In this document: positions 15,408 to 21,635 of the stretch, in pieces
Layout: the number at the start of each line of letters is the position of its first letter
How positions within the stretch are numbered: position 1 is the first letter of the stretch
Source of the DNA: Gammaproteobacteria bacterium
GTDB taxonomy: Bacteria; Pseudomonadota; Gammaproteobacteria; Granulosicoccales; Granulosicoccaceae
Length of the DNA stretch: 21,635 nucleotides
Reading direction: 5' to 3'
Assembly: GCA_019634245.1 (NCBI GenBank)
Contig: JAHQVR010000097.1
Span: forward strand, 1 to 21,635
Translations under genes and position numbers: made by a program
The notes under the pieces: model-generated
The model's input: only the letters and a program-made list of their open reading frames with translations
Databases searched by the model: none
Told to the model about the DNA's origin: nothing

Positions 15408-16235
15408 CTAGAGTAGGTTTGAATAACAGGACCTACGGTCCTTTAAAAAGGGATACTCCTTTCGCACCTGATGCAATCGCTCTAGATCGATCGTTAAATG
15501 CTGGAAACACTCGTTGTACTCATCGAACTCTACTGCCGGGATAGATTCATCTATCCATGGCCCACAGAAAATGGAATGCCCGAACTCTTGCCCCGCTCGG
15601 TTTAAACTCAGTAGATACACCTGATTCTCCATCGCTCGTGTCTTCGCGAAGGCATGCCAACTGGCAAACGATGCATCCCTAGCATAGGCACCACAATGTA
15701 GGATCAACATAGCCCCATGATGAACTGATAATTGCCGAGTCAACTCCGGGAAACGAATGTCGTAACAAATAACTGGCGCAATCTTCACACCGTTGACACT
15801 GAACAAAAAGGCACGATCACCTGCGCTGAAATACTCGTTTTCCATAGAAGCACCAAACTGTGCTCTATGTAATTTATCGTAGTAACCGATTAACTCACCC
15901 GTAGGCGCTACAACTACCTGGCTAATCCGATAGCCGTTTTTTTCTATCCGCGGAATGCCATAGACAACGGTAGTGTTGTGTTTTTTCGCCAGCTCTCGAA
16001 ACTGTCGAAAGGTTGGTCCGTCTGCGTTTTCAGCAAGCTCAGCGAGACATTCAAAACTCTCTCGGGAATACTCTATGGTACTGAGTTCAGGTAGCACCAC
16101 CAAATCGGCACCTGTTTTATTTAGTTCAGCATCGATCAGCGCCACACACCGACTTACATGCCGTTCACGCGCCTTTTCGGTGGGCGTTGCCGGCACCGAT
16201 AATTGACAAGCCATTACGGTTAGATCACTGGACAT
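15408..16235 (-). CDS. carbon-nitrogen hydrolase (nitrilase superfamily amidase) of unknown substrate
   Basis: 275 residues with a complete nitrilase-superfamily triad: E50 (VVLPELST), K121 (YDKLHRAQFG) and C157 (PVICYDIRFPE). The family hydrolyses amides, carbamoyl compounds or nitriles in the cytoplasm. It is of the same general size as DavA in this window but lacks DavA's KTHLWGDLDR segment, so it is a different branch. ATG start at 16235; an in-frame ATG eight residues later (MACQLS) is also plausible. It lies 143 bases after the DUF952 stop on the same strand, so it may end the iol operon or have its own promoter. The 3' end is 10 bases from the convergent DMGO-like gene. Substrate unknown; an amide linked to methylated-amine or inositol metabolism is only a guess. 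Confidence 0.8.
   Translation of the reverse strand: MSSDLTVMACQLSVPATPTEKARERHVSRCVALIDAELNKTGADLVVLPELSTIEYSRESFECLAELAENADGPTFRQFRELAKKHNTTVVYGIPRIEKNGYRISQVVVAPTGELIGYYDKLHRAQFGASMENEYFSAGDRAFLFSVNGVKIAPVICYDIRFPELTRQLSVHHGAMLILHCGAYARDASFASWHAFAKTRAMENQVYLLSLNRAGQEFGHSIFCGPWIDESIPAVEFDEYNECFQHLTIDLERLHQVRKEYPFLKDRRSCYSNLL
15428..15442 (+). terminator. weak hairpin, possible terminator of the DMGO-like gene
   Basis: AGGACC-TAC-GGTCCT forms a perfect 6-bp stem with a three-base loop 30 bases past the stop of the plus-strand gene, followed by only TTT. It lies inside the coding end of the convergent nitrilase gene. The short T-run makes termination uncertain. Confidence 0.25.
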
Positions 16236-16378
16236 AGTAGTCTCTGGTTCTCTCTAGTAAGGACACATAATGATCAAAACGCGATAAACCCAGCATTAAA
16301 AATCCGTTCCCACTATTGGCCAAGGACATTATTCTACCAACGCAATGACAATAAACAAAAAACCGCAATACCCAGCAT

Positions 16379-16741
16379 CTAATTTGAACGATAGCGAGAC
16401 AGGTCAGGAAGCCTGGAGGTATTAAAACTAAGAGTATCAATAACGGCAGCCCAAGGTATCTCGCTGTATATATGAGGAAACAGCTCAGAGCCACCCACAG
16501 TATTTTCCATGACAAGCGATTCGTTAAACGCCAGGCCATCTAAGACCAGTAAGGTTAAATTTTCAATGCCCTGATAGTAACGACTTACCACGCCAGCAAG
16601 CTGGTGTTCTGTACAGCAATGGATGAACCCTTCTGTATCAAACGAGTGTGCGCGATAGTGAGATCTATCTTTGGCGGACAACAGACGGTCGCCGTCGGCG
16701 ATATGAAAAACTATCTGTGAAGCTCGAACCACACCACTCAT
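16379..16741 (-). CDS. DUF952 domain protein in the iol operon
   Basis: 120 residues, matching a single DUF952 domain. Seen: IVFHIA (10-15), the hallmark EGFIHCCTEHQL (37-48; usual family form EGFIHCST), TLLVLD (63-68) and GSELFPHIYSEIP (84-96, H90) near the C-terminus. No signal peptide or membrane segment, so cytoplasmic. The start ATG overlaps the iolJ stop in an ATGA, so it is translated together with the inositol genes. Biochemical function of the domain is not established to my knowledge; the conserved histidines and the aromatic/charged pattern suggest a ligand-binding or enzymatic pocket, but I assign none. No conserved residue appears lost apart from Ser to Cys in the HCC motif. Confidence 0.82.
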   Translation of the reverse strand: MSGVVRASQIVFHIADGDRLLSAKDRSHYRAHSFDTEGFIHCCTEHQLAGVVSRYYQGIENLTLLVLDGLAFNESLVMENTVGGSELFPHIYSEIPWAAVIDTLSFNTSRLPDLSRYRSN

Positions 16742-17568
16742 TGTGGTCCCAACGCTGATAAAACACGCTGGGTGACAGCTACCATGGGGTCATGGGTTTG
16801 TTTGAGCAGTGCAACACGATCAAATGTTTCGGTATCGTTTTTAATGACCTTACGCAACGCCTTACCAAACGCCATTCGCAATTCAGTCCCAATGTTGTAT
16901 TTACAAATATGGGTAGTTCTAGCCAAACGAGTTCGCTGCTCTACTGGAACTCCAGAGCCACCATGAATGACCAAAGGCACCGAAGTGACCGCTTGTATGG
17001 CTTCAACCCTTTCCTCGTCCAATCCACCTTCTTTGTCCTGCTGCAAATGCACATTACCCACCGATATCGCCATTGCATCGATACCAGTTTGATCGGCAAA
17101 TTGGGCAGCCTCATTCGGGTCGGTTCCATTGGATTGTTCACCGCCTGAATAGCCGACAAAACCGATTTCGCCTTCACATGAGATTCCGGCTGCATGGGCT
17201 AATTGCGCTATTTCACCAGTCTCATCGATGTTTTGACTCAATGGTTTTCGGGAACCATCAAACATCACAGAGGTAAAACCATGGTCTATGGCCTCTCGAC
17301 ATTCCTCAAGGGTATACCCGTGATCCAAATGGGCTACCACCGGTACAGAGGCAGATTCAGCCAAATGTAAAAACATTTTTGCCAATACTGGGATCGGCGT
17401 ATGCTCTCGACACCCCGGACCAGCTTGCAATATCACCGACACGCCCAAACTCTCTGCCGCAGAAACATAGGCTCGCATATCTTCCCAACCAAGAGTAACG
17501 AGCCCTCCTACGGCATAGCCATGTCGCAATGCTGGCTGCAACACATCGGAAAGCGTTGCAACGGTCAT
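16738..17568 (-). CDS. iolJ: class II aldolase, probable 6-phospho-5-dehydro-2-deoxy-D-gluconate aldolase
   Basis: 276 residues of the class II (metal-dependent) fructose-bisphosphate aldolase family. Seen: HLDHG (80-84; D82 acid/base, H83 metal ligand), SVMFDGSRKPLSQNI (100-114), GEIG (133-136) then GYSGGE, GNVH (171-174, metal His), IHGGSGV (201-207, metal His) and KYNIGTELR (223-231, phosphate/substrate loop). All family metal ligands are present. In context it should split DKGP into dihydroxyacetone phosphate and malonate semialdehyde, the last specific step before IolA. Start ATG overlaps the iolB stop (ATGA) with no ribosome site of its own, implying coupled translation. Alternative: a tagatose- or fructose-bisphosphate aldolase; the iol context argues for IolJ. 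Confidence 0.83.
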   Translation of the reverse strand: MTVATLSDVLQPALRHGYAVGGLVTLGWEDMRAYVSAAESLGVSVILQAGPGCREHTPIPVLAKMFLHLAESASVPVVAHLDHGYTLEECREAIDHGFTSVMFDGSRKPLSQNIDETGEIAQLAHAAGISCEGEIGFVGYSGGEQSNGTDPNEAAQFADQTGIDAMAISVGNVHLQQDKEGGLDEERVEAIQAVTSVPLVIHGGSGVPVEQRTRLARTTHICKYNIGTELRMAFGKALRKVIKNDTETFDRVALLKQTHDPMVAVTQRVLSALGPQ

Positions 17569-18407
17569 TTAAATTTTGCAATCATATCTTTGATACCAGG
17601 AATAGTTTCGATTTGGTAGGCATGCGTGGGTTGAAAAAATTGCACCAAAGATCGTTGACTCAAACCCGCCAGGATAGTGAAGTAGTACATCTCATACCCA
17701 GGTAATACAGCACAGGGATGATAGCCGCGATCCAGGCAGATCGTTGAACCATCGACGATGTGATAGGCATCACCCGGTTCATTATCAATCCGTTGAAGCA
17801 TTTGTACCCCAGATCCGTGATTGGGTTTAAAACGAAAATTGTAGGTTTCGTCGTGCCGGGTTTCATCCGGTAGGCGATCAGTGTCGTGTTTATGCGATGG
17901 AAATCCTGACCACCCCCCGGCGCCCACCGTAAACAGCTCACTCACTAATAGCCGGCCCACTTTATCGTGTTGCTTTTGCCCCAGAATATGCTTAATCTTC
18001 CGATGCGTTTTGGTTTCGTCCGAACCATACTGCACCAAATCAAGTTCGGCACTGCGAACATCAAACGGCTCAAGCACCTGATCATACCGAGCTCCAGCCA
18101 CAAAAACTTCTGCAGCGTCGCTCACACAATCGAACGTGACCTTACTGCCAACGGGGACGTACACGCCTTCTGGCTCACCGCCCCAAACATCATCTTTGCG
18201 GTTGCCCAGATCTGGAAACGCAACCCCTTCTACATTGACATTCACTGTTCCAGTAGCAGGCACAATACAGGTTTCATATCCGGGCACTTGATAGTCAAAC
18301 GCCTGATCTTTGGTTAATTTAACAATATTAAAATAATTCAGTGGCACCGTCGGGTTATCAACATCGACAACGGGTTTATTGTGATTATCATATGGAGCAA
18401 TGTGCAT
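17565..18407 (-). CDS. iolB: 5-deoxy-glucuronate isomerase
   Basis: 280 residues; cupin-type metalloenzyme that isomerises 5-deoxy-D-glucuronate to 5-dehydro-2-deoxy-D-gluconate in myo-inositol catabolism. Seen: the IolB signature GGWSGFPSHKHDTDRLPDET (about 164-183) with metal-binding H172 and H174, HDETYNFRF (185-193, E187), GYHP (228-231, H230) and LPGYEMYYFTILAG (235-248). Length is near the family norm (about 270). ATG start with a modest GAGA site ahead. It follows iolC after a 66-base gap, the largest inside the iolD-iolC-iolB-iolJ-DUF952 run, and overlaps iolJ by 4 bases. Confidence 0.95.
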   Translation of the reverse strand: MHIAPYDNHNKPVVDVDNPTVPLNYFNIVKLTKDQAFDYQVPGYETCIVPATGTVNVNVEGVAFPDLGNRKDDVWGGEPEGVYVPVGSKVTFDCVSDAAEVFVAGARYDQVLEPFDVRSAELDLVQYGSDETKTHRKIKHILGQKQHDKVGRLLVSELFTVGAGGWSGFPSHKHDTDRLPDETRHDETYNFRFKPNHGSGVQMLQRIDNEPGDAYHIVDGSTICLDRGYHPCAVLPGYEMYYFTILAGLSQRSLVQFFQPTHAYQIETIPGIKDMIAKFK

Positions 18408-18473
18408 GTTGTTCTCTTAGCCGATATTGGAGCGGTTAGTCTCTGGGTGATAAAAAGGTTGTTATTGAACAGA

Positions 18474-19463
18474 CTAGGTAGACGATGGATCTGTCGGTCC
18501 GGAATGGCTTCTAAGAAACTCATCCACTTCGTTAGTGGTCGGCATCGCGACAGAGCAACCCACTTTAGCTACGACGATGGCTGCACATGCTGAACCGCGC
18601 AATACAGCCTGTTTTAATTCATGATCCGCTGCCAAACTAGCTATAAAACCACCCATAAAGCTGTCGCCTGCTCCGGTGGGTTTTAACGCCTGGACTGGAT
18701 ATATCCCGGTTCTAAACTCTTCGTTGGGCGTTATCGTGATAGCACCCAATTCACCCATCTTGTACACCACGATACTGGCCGTTGACGTAGCCAAATGGCG
18801 GGCTTTTTCCAGTCCTTTGTCATAGTCGCCGGCCATAAAACCGAACTCAACATCGTTACCGATGATGATGTCGCACAGTTCTCCTGCACGAGAATACGTT
18901 TCAGAAGCATCCGCCGCAGAAACCCAACTGTACGGTCGATAGTCCAGATCAAATATCAGGGGCAATTGGGCTGCCTTCGCTAATTCAAATGCCTTGAAAG
19001 CGGCCGAGCGTGAGGGTTCAGCCGCCAGCACTGTACCGGTGGTAATGAGTGCTGCATACTGAGAATAATCAACAGCGGTGACGTCCTCATGACTCATTTG
19101 AAAATCAGCGGCGCCATTTCGGTAGATAACTGATTGATGATCCTCAACTCGGCTCTCAACCACAGCTAAGGAATTGCGAAATTCTCCGCCCACCGATTTC
19201 ACATGGGTGCGGTCTATTCCGTACTTATCCAATTCATTGAGGCAAAACCGTCCAATGGCATCATCAGATACAACCGTTACTAGAGCTGATCGACCGCCTA
19301 GTTTATTTATTGCCACACAAATATTAGCGGAGGAACCACCAAGACAAGAAAAAAATCGGGTCGCCTCCTCGGTCTTGGTACCAGGTGGGTCAGGATAGAA
19401 ATCCATACCCGCCCTTCCTAAGACGATAAAATGGTTTTGGGCGATACGGGATAGGTCAGCCAC
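18474..19463 (-). CDS. iolC: 5-dehydro-2-deoxygluconokinase (PfkB family)
   Basis: 329 residues; ATP-dependent kinase making 6-phospho-5-dehydro-2-deoxygluconate (DKGP). Seen: GRAGMDFY (16-23) and FFSCLGGSSANICVA (37-51) as the N-terminal sugar-binding PfkB motif, GNDVEF (202-207), and the C-terminal PfkB signature KPTGAGDSFMGGF (261-273) with catalytic D267. It is a stand-alone kinase; in many proteobacteria IolC is a longer fusion to an aldolase-like domain, which here is replaced by the separate iolJ. Start is GTG at 19463 with AGGTG about 10 bases ahead, 5 bases after the iolD stop. Second gene of the operon. Confidence 0.93.
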   Translation of the reverse strand: MADLSRIAQNHFIVLGRAGMDFYPDPPGTKTEEATRFFSCLGGSSANICVAINKLGGRSALVTVVSDDAIGRFCLNELDKYGIDRTHVKSVGGEFRNSLAVVESRVEDHQSVIYRNGAADFQMSHEDVTAVDYSQYAALITTGTVLAAEPSRSAAFKAFELAKAAQLPLIFDLDYRPYSWVSAADASETYSRAGELCDIIIGNDVEFGFMAGDYDKGLEKARHLATSTASIVVYKMGELGAITITPNEEFRTGIYPVQALKPTGAGDSFMGGFIASLAADHELKQAVLRGSACAAIVVAKVGCSVAMPTTNEVDEFLRSHSGPTDPSST

Positions 19464-19468
19464 TGCAA

Positions 19469-21340
19469 CTACACACCTTTGCGTTGTTTTGCACGGCTGG
19501 ACTCCCAGTCCGTATGTGCTGAACGAACTCTTTCACTCTCTGAAACCGATGGCGTACCCACTTCCCACCAAGTATGGCCTTCTGTGGTCCAGCCTTCGTA
19601 GGGATCGACATTCATAACGATCACATAGGTTTCATCGGCAGCTTTAGCCCGCTTGAAGGCCTCTGCGAGTTCGGCTGGATTCTCAACTTTTTCCGAACGC
19701 GCACCCAGAGCTTTCGCATGCGCTGAAAAATCCACAGCAATAGGATTTGGAATGGTTGGACAATCGCTAAACAAATTATTATAACTTTCATTCCCGGTAT
19801 TGTTTTGCAATTTGTCAATGACAGCAAAACCGCCATTATCCAGAACCAAAATAATAAGTTTCTTCTGACTCAAGACCGAGGAGTAGATGTCGGAGTTAAG
19901 CATTAAATAAGAGCCGTCTCCGGTGAACACGATAGTATCCTGTTCAGTCTCTTTCTCACTCTGAGCAATTCGAGCACCCCACGCACCCGCAATTTCATAG
20001 CCCATGCACGAGAACCCAAATTCAACATCAACCGTTCCAGTTTCAAGCGTTCGCCAGTTTGCACATACCTCAGCTGGCAGACCTCCTGCGGCGGCCACCA
20101 CTCTATCGCACGGATCGCATAATTCATTGACGACGCCGATCGCCTGAGCGTAGGAATTTGGTCGATTGCCGTGCGCAACGTTAACGGCCACATAAGAATC
20201 CCAACGACTTCGTTCTGTTTGAGCTGATTGAACCCATTCTTCTGATGTACGATAGGTATCTAAACTGGCACCCAACGCCTGAAGTCCAAGCTTTGCATCT
20301 CCGACAACCGATACAGACTGGTGCTTCATCGCATCATGTCGAGCAGCATTGATCGATATGAATCGAGCCTCTTTGGCGAACGCTGTCCAGGAACCGGTGG
20401 TAAAATCCTGCAAACGAGTGCCAACAGCCAACACAACATCAGCTTGTTCCGCTATCGCGTTAGCAGAGTTGGAACCGGTGACTCCCAATGGTCCGATGTT
20501 CAGCGGATGCGCAGCCACTAAATTTGCACGCCCGGCAATGGTTTCTACTACCGGGATGTTGTGGGTTTCTGCAAACGTTGTTAGCGTTTCCACGGCTTTA
20601 GAATATTGAACACCGCCCCCAGCAATGATGACTGGCTTGGTAGCTTTGCGCAGCAGCTCCGCGGCTTGCATAAGCTCTTTAGAATCGGGGCTTTGTCGAC
20701 GAATGTGGTGAACCGTTTTATCAAAAAAGTTGACAGGATAATCGTATGCCCAACCTTGTACATCTTGAGGTAATCCTAAAAAGGCTGGCCCACAATCGGC
20801 TGGGTCAAGCATCGTACCTATGGCCTGTGGCAATGTTTGGATTATTTGTGCAGGGTGACAGATGCGATCCCAATACCGGGTGACCGATTTAAACGCATCG
20901 TTGACTCCAACCGTTGGATCGTCGAAGTTTTCCAATTGTTGCAACACCGGATCGGGCAACCGAGTTAAGAAGGTATCTCCACACAACATGAGCATCGGCA
21001 GTCGATTAGCATGAGCCAAAGCCGATGCCGTGACTAAATTAGAGGTTCCTGGTCCAGCGGATGCAGTGCACAACATAAATCGCCGACGCAGATGGTACTT
21101 TGCATAAGCTGCGGCGGCGAACCCCATGCTCTGCTCATTTTGTCCTCGGTAGAGAGGAAGTTCATCTCTGTGCTGATACAAGGCTTCACCCAAACAAGGC
21201 ACGTTGCCATGACCAAAAATTCCGAATCCACCCCCAAATAAGCGAACCTCTTGACCATCGATCTCTATGTACTGGTTAACCAACCATCGGATGATGGCCT
21301 GGGCTGTGGTGAGGGAGATAGTCTTATCGTTGTTGCTCAT
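19469..21340 (-). CDS. iolD: 3D-(3,5/4)-trihydroxycyclohexane-1,2-dione hydrolase (ThDP enzyme)
   Basis: 623 residues, close to the usual 620-640. Thiamine-diphosphate and Mg-dependent enzyme of the acetolactate-synthase fold that opens the inositol-derived ring to 5-deoxy-glucuronate. Seen: N-terminal PYR domain with GQNEQSMGFAAAAYAK (catalytic E69), GPGTSN, central domain with PVIIAGGGVQYS (236-247), and C-terminal PP domain with the ThDP motif GDGS (474-477) and N482, plus FGFSCMGYEIAGAWG (441-455). Start: the frame is open to 21523, which would run across the divergent promoter and into iolE; the ATG at 21340 gives MSNNDKTISL, matching the family start. First gene of the minus-strand iol operon; requires the cofactor whose precursor is imported by ThiBPQ. 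Confidence 0.95.
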   Translation of the reverse strand: MSNNDKTISLTTAQAIIRWLVNQYIEIDGQEVRLFGGGFGIFGHGNVPCLGEALYQHRDELPLYRGQNEQSMGFAAAAYAKYHLRRRFMLCTASAGPGTSNLVTASALAHANRLPMLMLCGDTFLTRLPDPVLQQLENFDDPTVGVNDAFKSVTRYWDRICHPAQIIQTLPQAIGTMLDPADCGPAFLGLPQDVQGWAYDYPVNFFDKTVHHIRRQSPDSKELMQAAELLRKATKPVIIAGGGVQYSKAVETLTTFAETHNIPVVETIAGRANLVAAHPLNIGPLGVTGSNSANAIAEQADVVLAVGTRLQDFTTGSWTAFAKEARFISINAARHDAMKHQSVSVVGDAKLGLQALGASLDTYRTSEEWVQSAQTERSRWDSYVAVNVAHGNRPNSYAQAIGVVNELCDPCDRVVAAAGGLPAEVCANWRTLETGTVDVEFGFSCMGYEIAGAWGARIAQSEKETEQDTIVFTGDGSYLMLNSDIYSSVLSQKKLIILVLDNGGFAVIDKLQNNTGNESYNNLFSDCPTIPNPIAVDFSAHAKALGARSEKVENPAELAEAFKRAKAADETYVIVMNVDPYEGWTTEGHTWWEVGTPSVSESERVRSAHTDWESSRAKQRKGV

Positions 21341-21395
21341 CAGATGTGACTCAATGATACGAAGAAGTGACTCAGCAACGGATTGAACACGCGCG

Positions 21396-21425
21396 TTGAC
21401 TGGTCTGTGGGCTCGAGGATACAAT
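21396..21425 (+). promoter_or_regulatory. sigma-70 promoter for the iolE-like gene
   Basis: TTGACT (21396-21401) and TACAAT (21420-21425), each one mismatch from consensus, with an 18-base spacer. Transcription would start near 21432, about 20 bases ahead of the iolE ATG and within the palindrome at 21429-21442. Confidence 0.65.
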
Positions 21426-21443
21426 AAATGCAACCGGTTGCAA
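21416..21443 (-). promoter_or_regulatory. candidate promoter for iolD operon, overlapping the iolE promoter
   Basis: Minus-strand TTGCAA (21443-21438) and TATCCT (21421-21416) with a 16-base spacer. The -35 box is one arm of the palindrome at 21429-21442, so one repressor could cover both directions. The -10 is weak. Confidence 0.4.
21429..21442. promoter_or_regulatory. 14-bp palindromic operator of LacI-family type
   Basis: TGCAACCGGTTGCA is a perfect palindrome with central CG, the general form of LacI/GalR-family operators. It lies between the divergent iolD and iolE genes, on the probable iolE start site and the iolD -35 box. Repression by an inositol-responsive LacI-type regulator is the natural reading; no such regulator gene is in the window. 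Confidence 0.65.
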
Positions 21444-21453
21444 AGCGCAGACA

Positions 21454-21635
21454 ATGACGATAAAAATAGGCAATGCCCCCTGCTCATGGGGTGTCGAATT
21501 CGCAAACGATGAACGGAATCCAAGCTGGGAAAGCGTATTATCTGACTGCCACTCAGCGGGCTACACGGGTATTGAATTGGGTCCGGTGGGATACATGCCC
21601 GAAGACCCGTCCATACTAGGTGATGCGCTCGCGAA
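21454..21635 (+). CDS. iolE: inosose dehydratase-like protein, 5' part only
   Basis: Sixty codons are visible before the window ends. The start MTIKIGNAPCSWGVEF is the typical N-terminus of IolE (2-keto-myo-inositol dehydratase), an AP-endonuclease-2-like TIM barrel, and is followed by GYTGIELGPVGYMP, where the conserved first-shell Glu of these barrels sits (IELGP). It should dehydrate 2-keto-myo-inositol to the trione that IolD opens. ATG start, weak ribosome site (GCGCAG region). Divergent from iolD. A related sugar isomerase/epimerase cannot be excluded from 60 residues, but context favours IolE. Confidence 0.82.
   Translation, partial: MTIKIGNAPCSWGVEFANDERNPSWESVLSDCHSAGYTGIELGPVGYMPEDPSILGDALA

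Noticed and set aside
16225..16539. 104-codon minus-strand frame with a hydrophobic stretch
   Set aside because: Largely a shadow of the DUF952 gene in another frame; hydrophobicity comes from the overlapping reading of that gene.
18408..18473. TAGTCT / AGACTA pairing in the iolC-iolB gap as an attenuator
   Set aside because: Only 6 bp with a loop of more than 20 bases and no U-run; too weak to annotate.
21341..21523. Upstream extension of iolD to 21523
   Set aside because: It would span the divergent promoter and operator and overlap the iolE start; the added residues match nothing in the family.
1..21635. tRNA, rRNA, CRISPR, insertion sequence, integrase or attachment sites
   Set aside because: None recognised on reading both strands; no repeated spacers, transposase motifs or tRNA-like cloverleaf seen.

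Overview
The window looks like a chromosomal catabolic region of a heterotrophic gammaproteobacterium, probably marine. This rests on gene content (ThiBPQ, DavBA, GalC/GalD, a complete-looking inositol branch), moderate GC by eye, and davA/davB proteins that recall Pseudomonas DavA/DavB. Taxonomy is an inference. I see no tRNA, rRNA, CRISPR array, insertion sequence, phage gene or integrase. Nearly all space is taken by intact enzymes and transporters.

Layout. (1) 1-2020, minus: N-methylhydantoinase A/oxoprolinase-type HyuA, cut off at its 3' end by the window edge, followed by a 555-base gap with a tandem repeat and perfect inverted repeats. (2) 2576-6035, minus: thiamine ABC importer thiB-thiP-thiQ under a clear TPP riboswitch. 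(3) 6322-8131, plus: three-gene unit of a Tat-signal DsbA-like oxidoreductase, an ECF sigma factor and its probable membrane anti-sigma factor. (4) 8142-10630, minus: davA-davB, the monooxygenase route from L-lysine to 5-aminovalerate. (5) 10728-12441, minus: galC-galD, last steps of the gallate/protocatechuate 4,5-cleavage pathway. (6) 12830-15397, plus, divergent from galC: an 855-residue FAD + GcvT fusion of the dimethylglycine oxidase/dehydrogenase type, behind a large inverted repeat. (7) 15408-21340, minus: iolD-iolC-iolB-iolJ, then a translationally coupled DUF952 gene and a nitrilase-family amidase. (8) 21454 to the end, plus: start of an iolE-like gene, divergent from iolD across a 113-base region with a 14-bp LacI-type palindrome and probable overlapping promoters.

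How it works together. IolE, IolD, IolB, IolC and IolJ make the sequential inosose dehydratase, ring-opening hydrolase, isomerase, kinase and aldolase of myo-inositol breakdown. IolG, IolA and a transporter are not in view. DavB and DavA convert lysine to 5-aminovalerate, but davT/davD are absent here. GalD and GalC convert oxalomesaconate onwards to pyruvate and oxaloacetate, but the ring-cleavage dioxygenase and hydratase are absent here. The thiamine importer feeds ThDP enzymes in general, IolD among them. No transcription regulator other than the ECF sigma/anti-sigma pair is encoded in the window.

I find no single previously undescribed system. The points most worth a second look are the DUF952 and nitrilase genes attached to the iol operon, the dsbA/ECF/anti-sigma operon, and the two strong operator-like palindromes in front of the DMGO-like gene and the iol genes.
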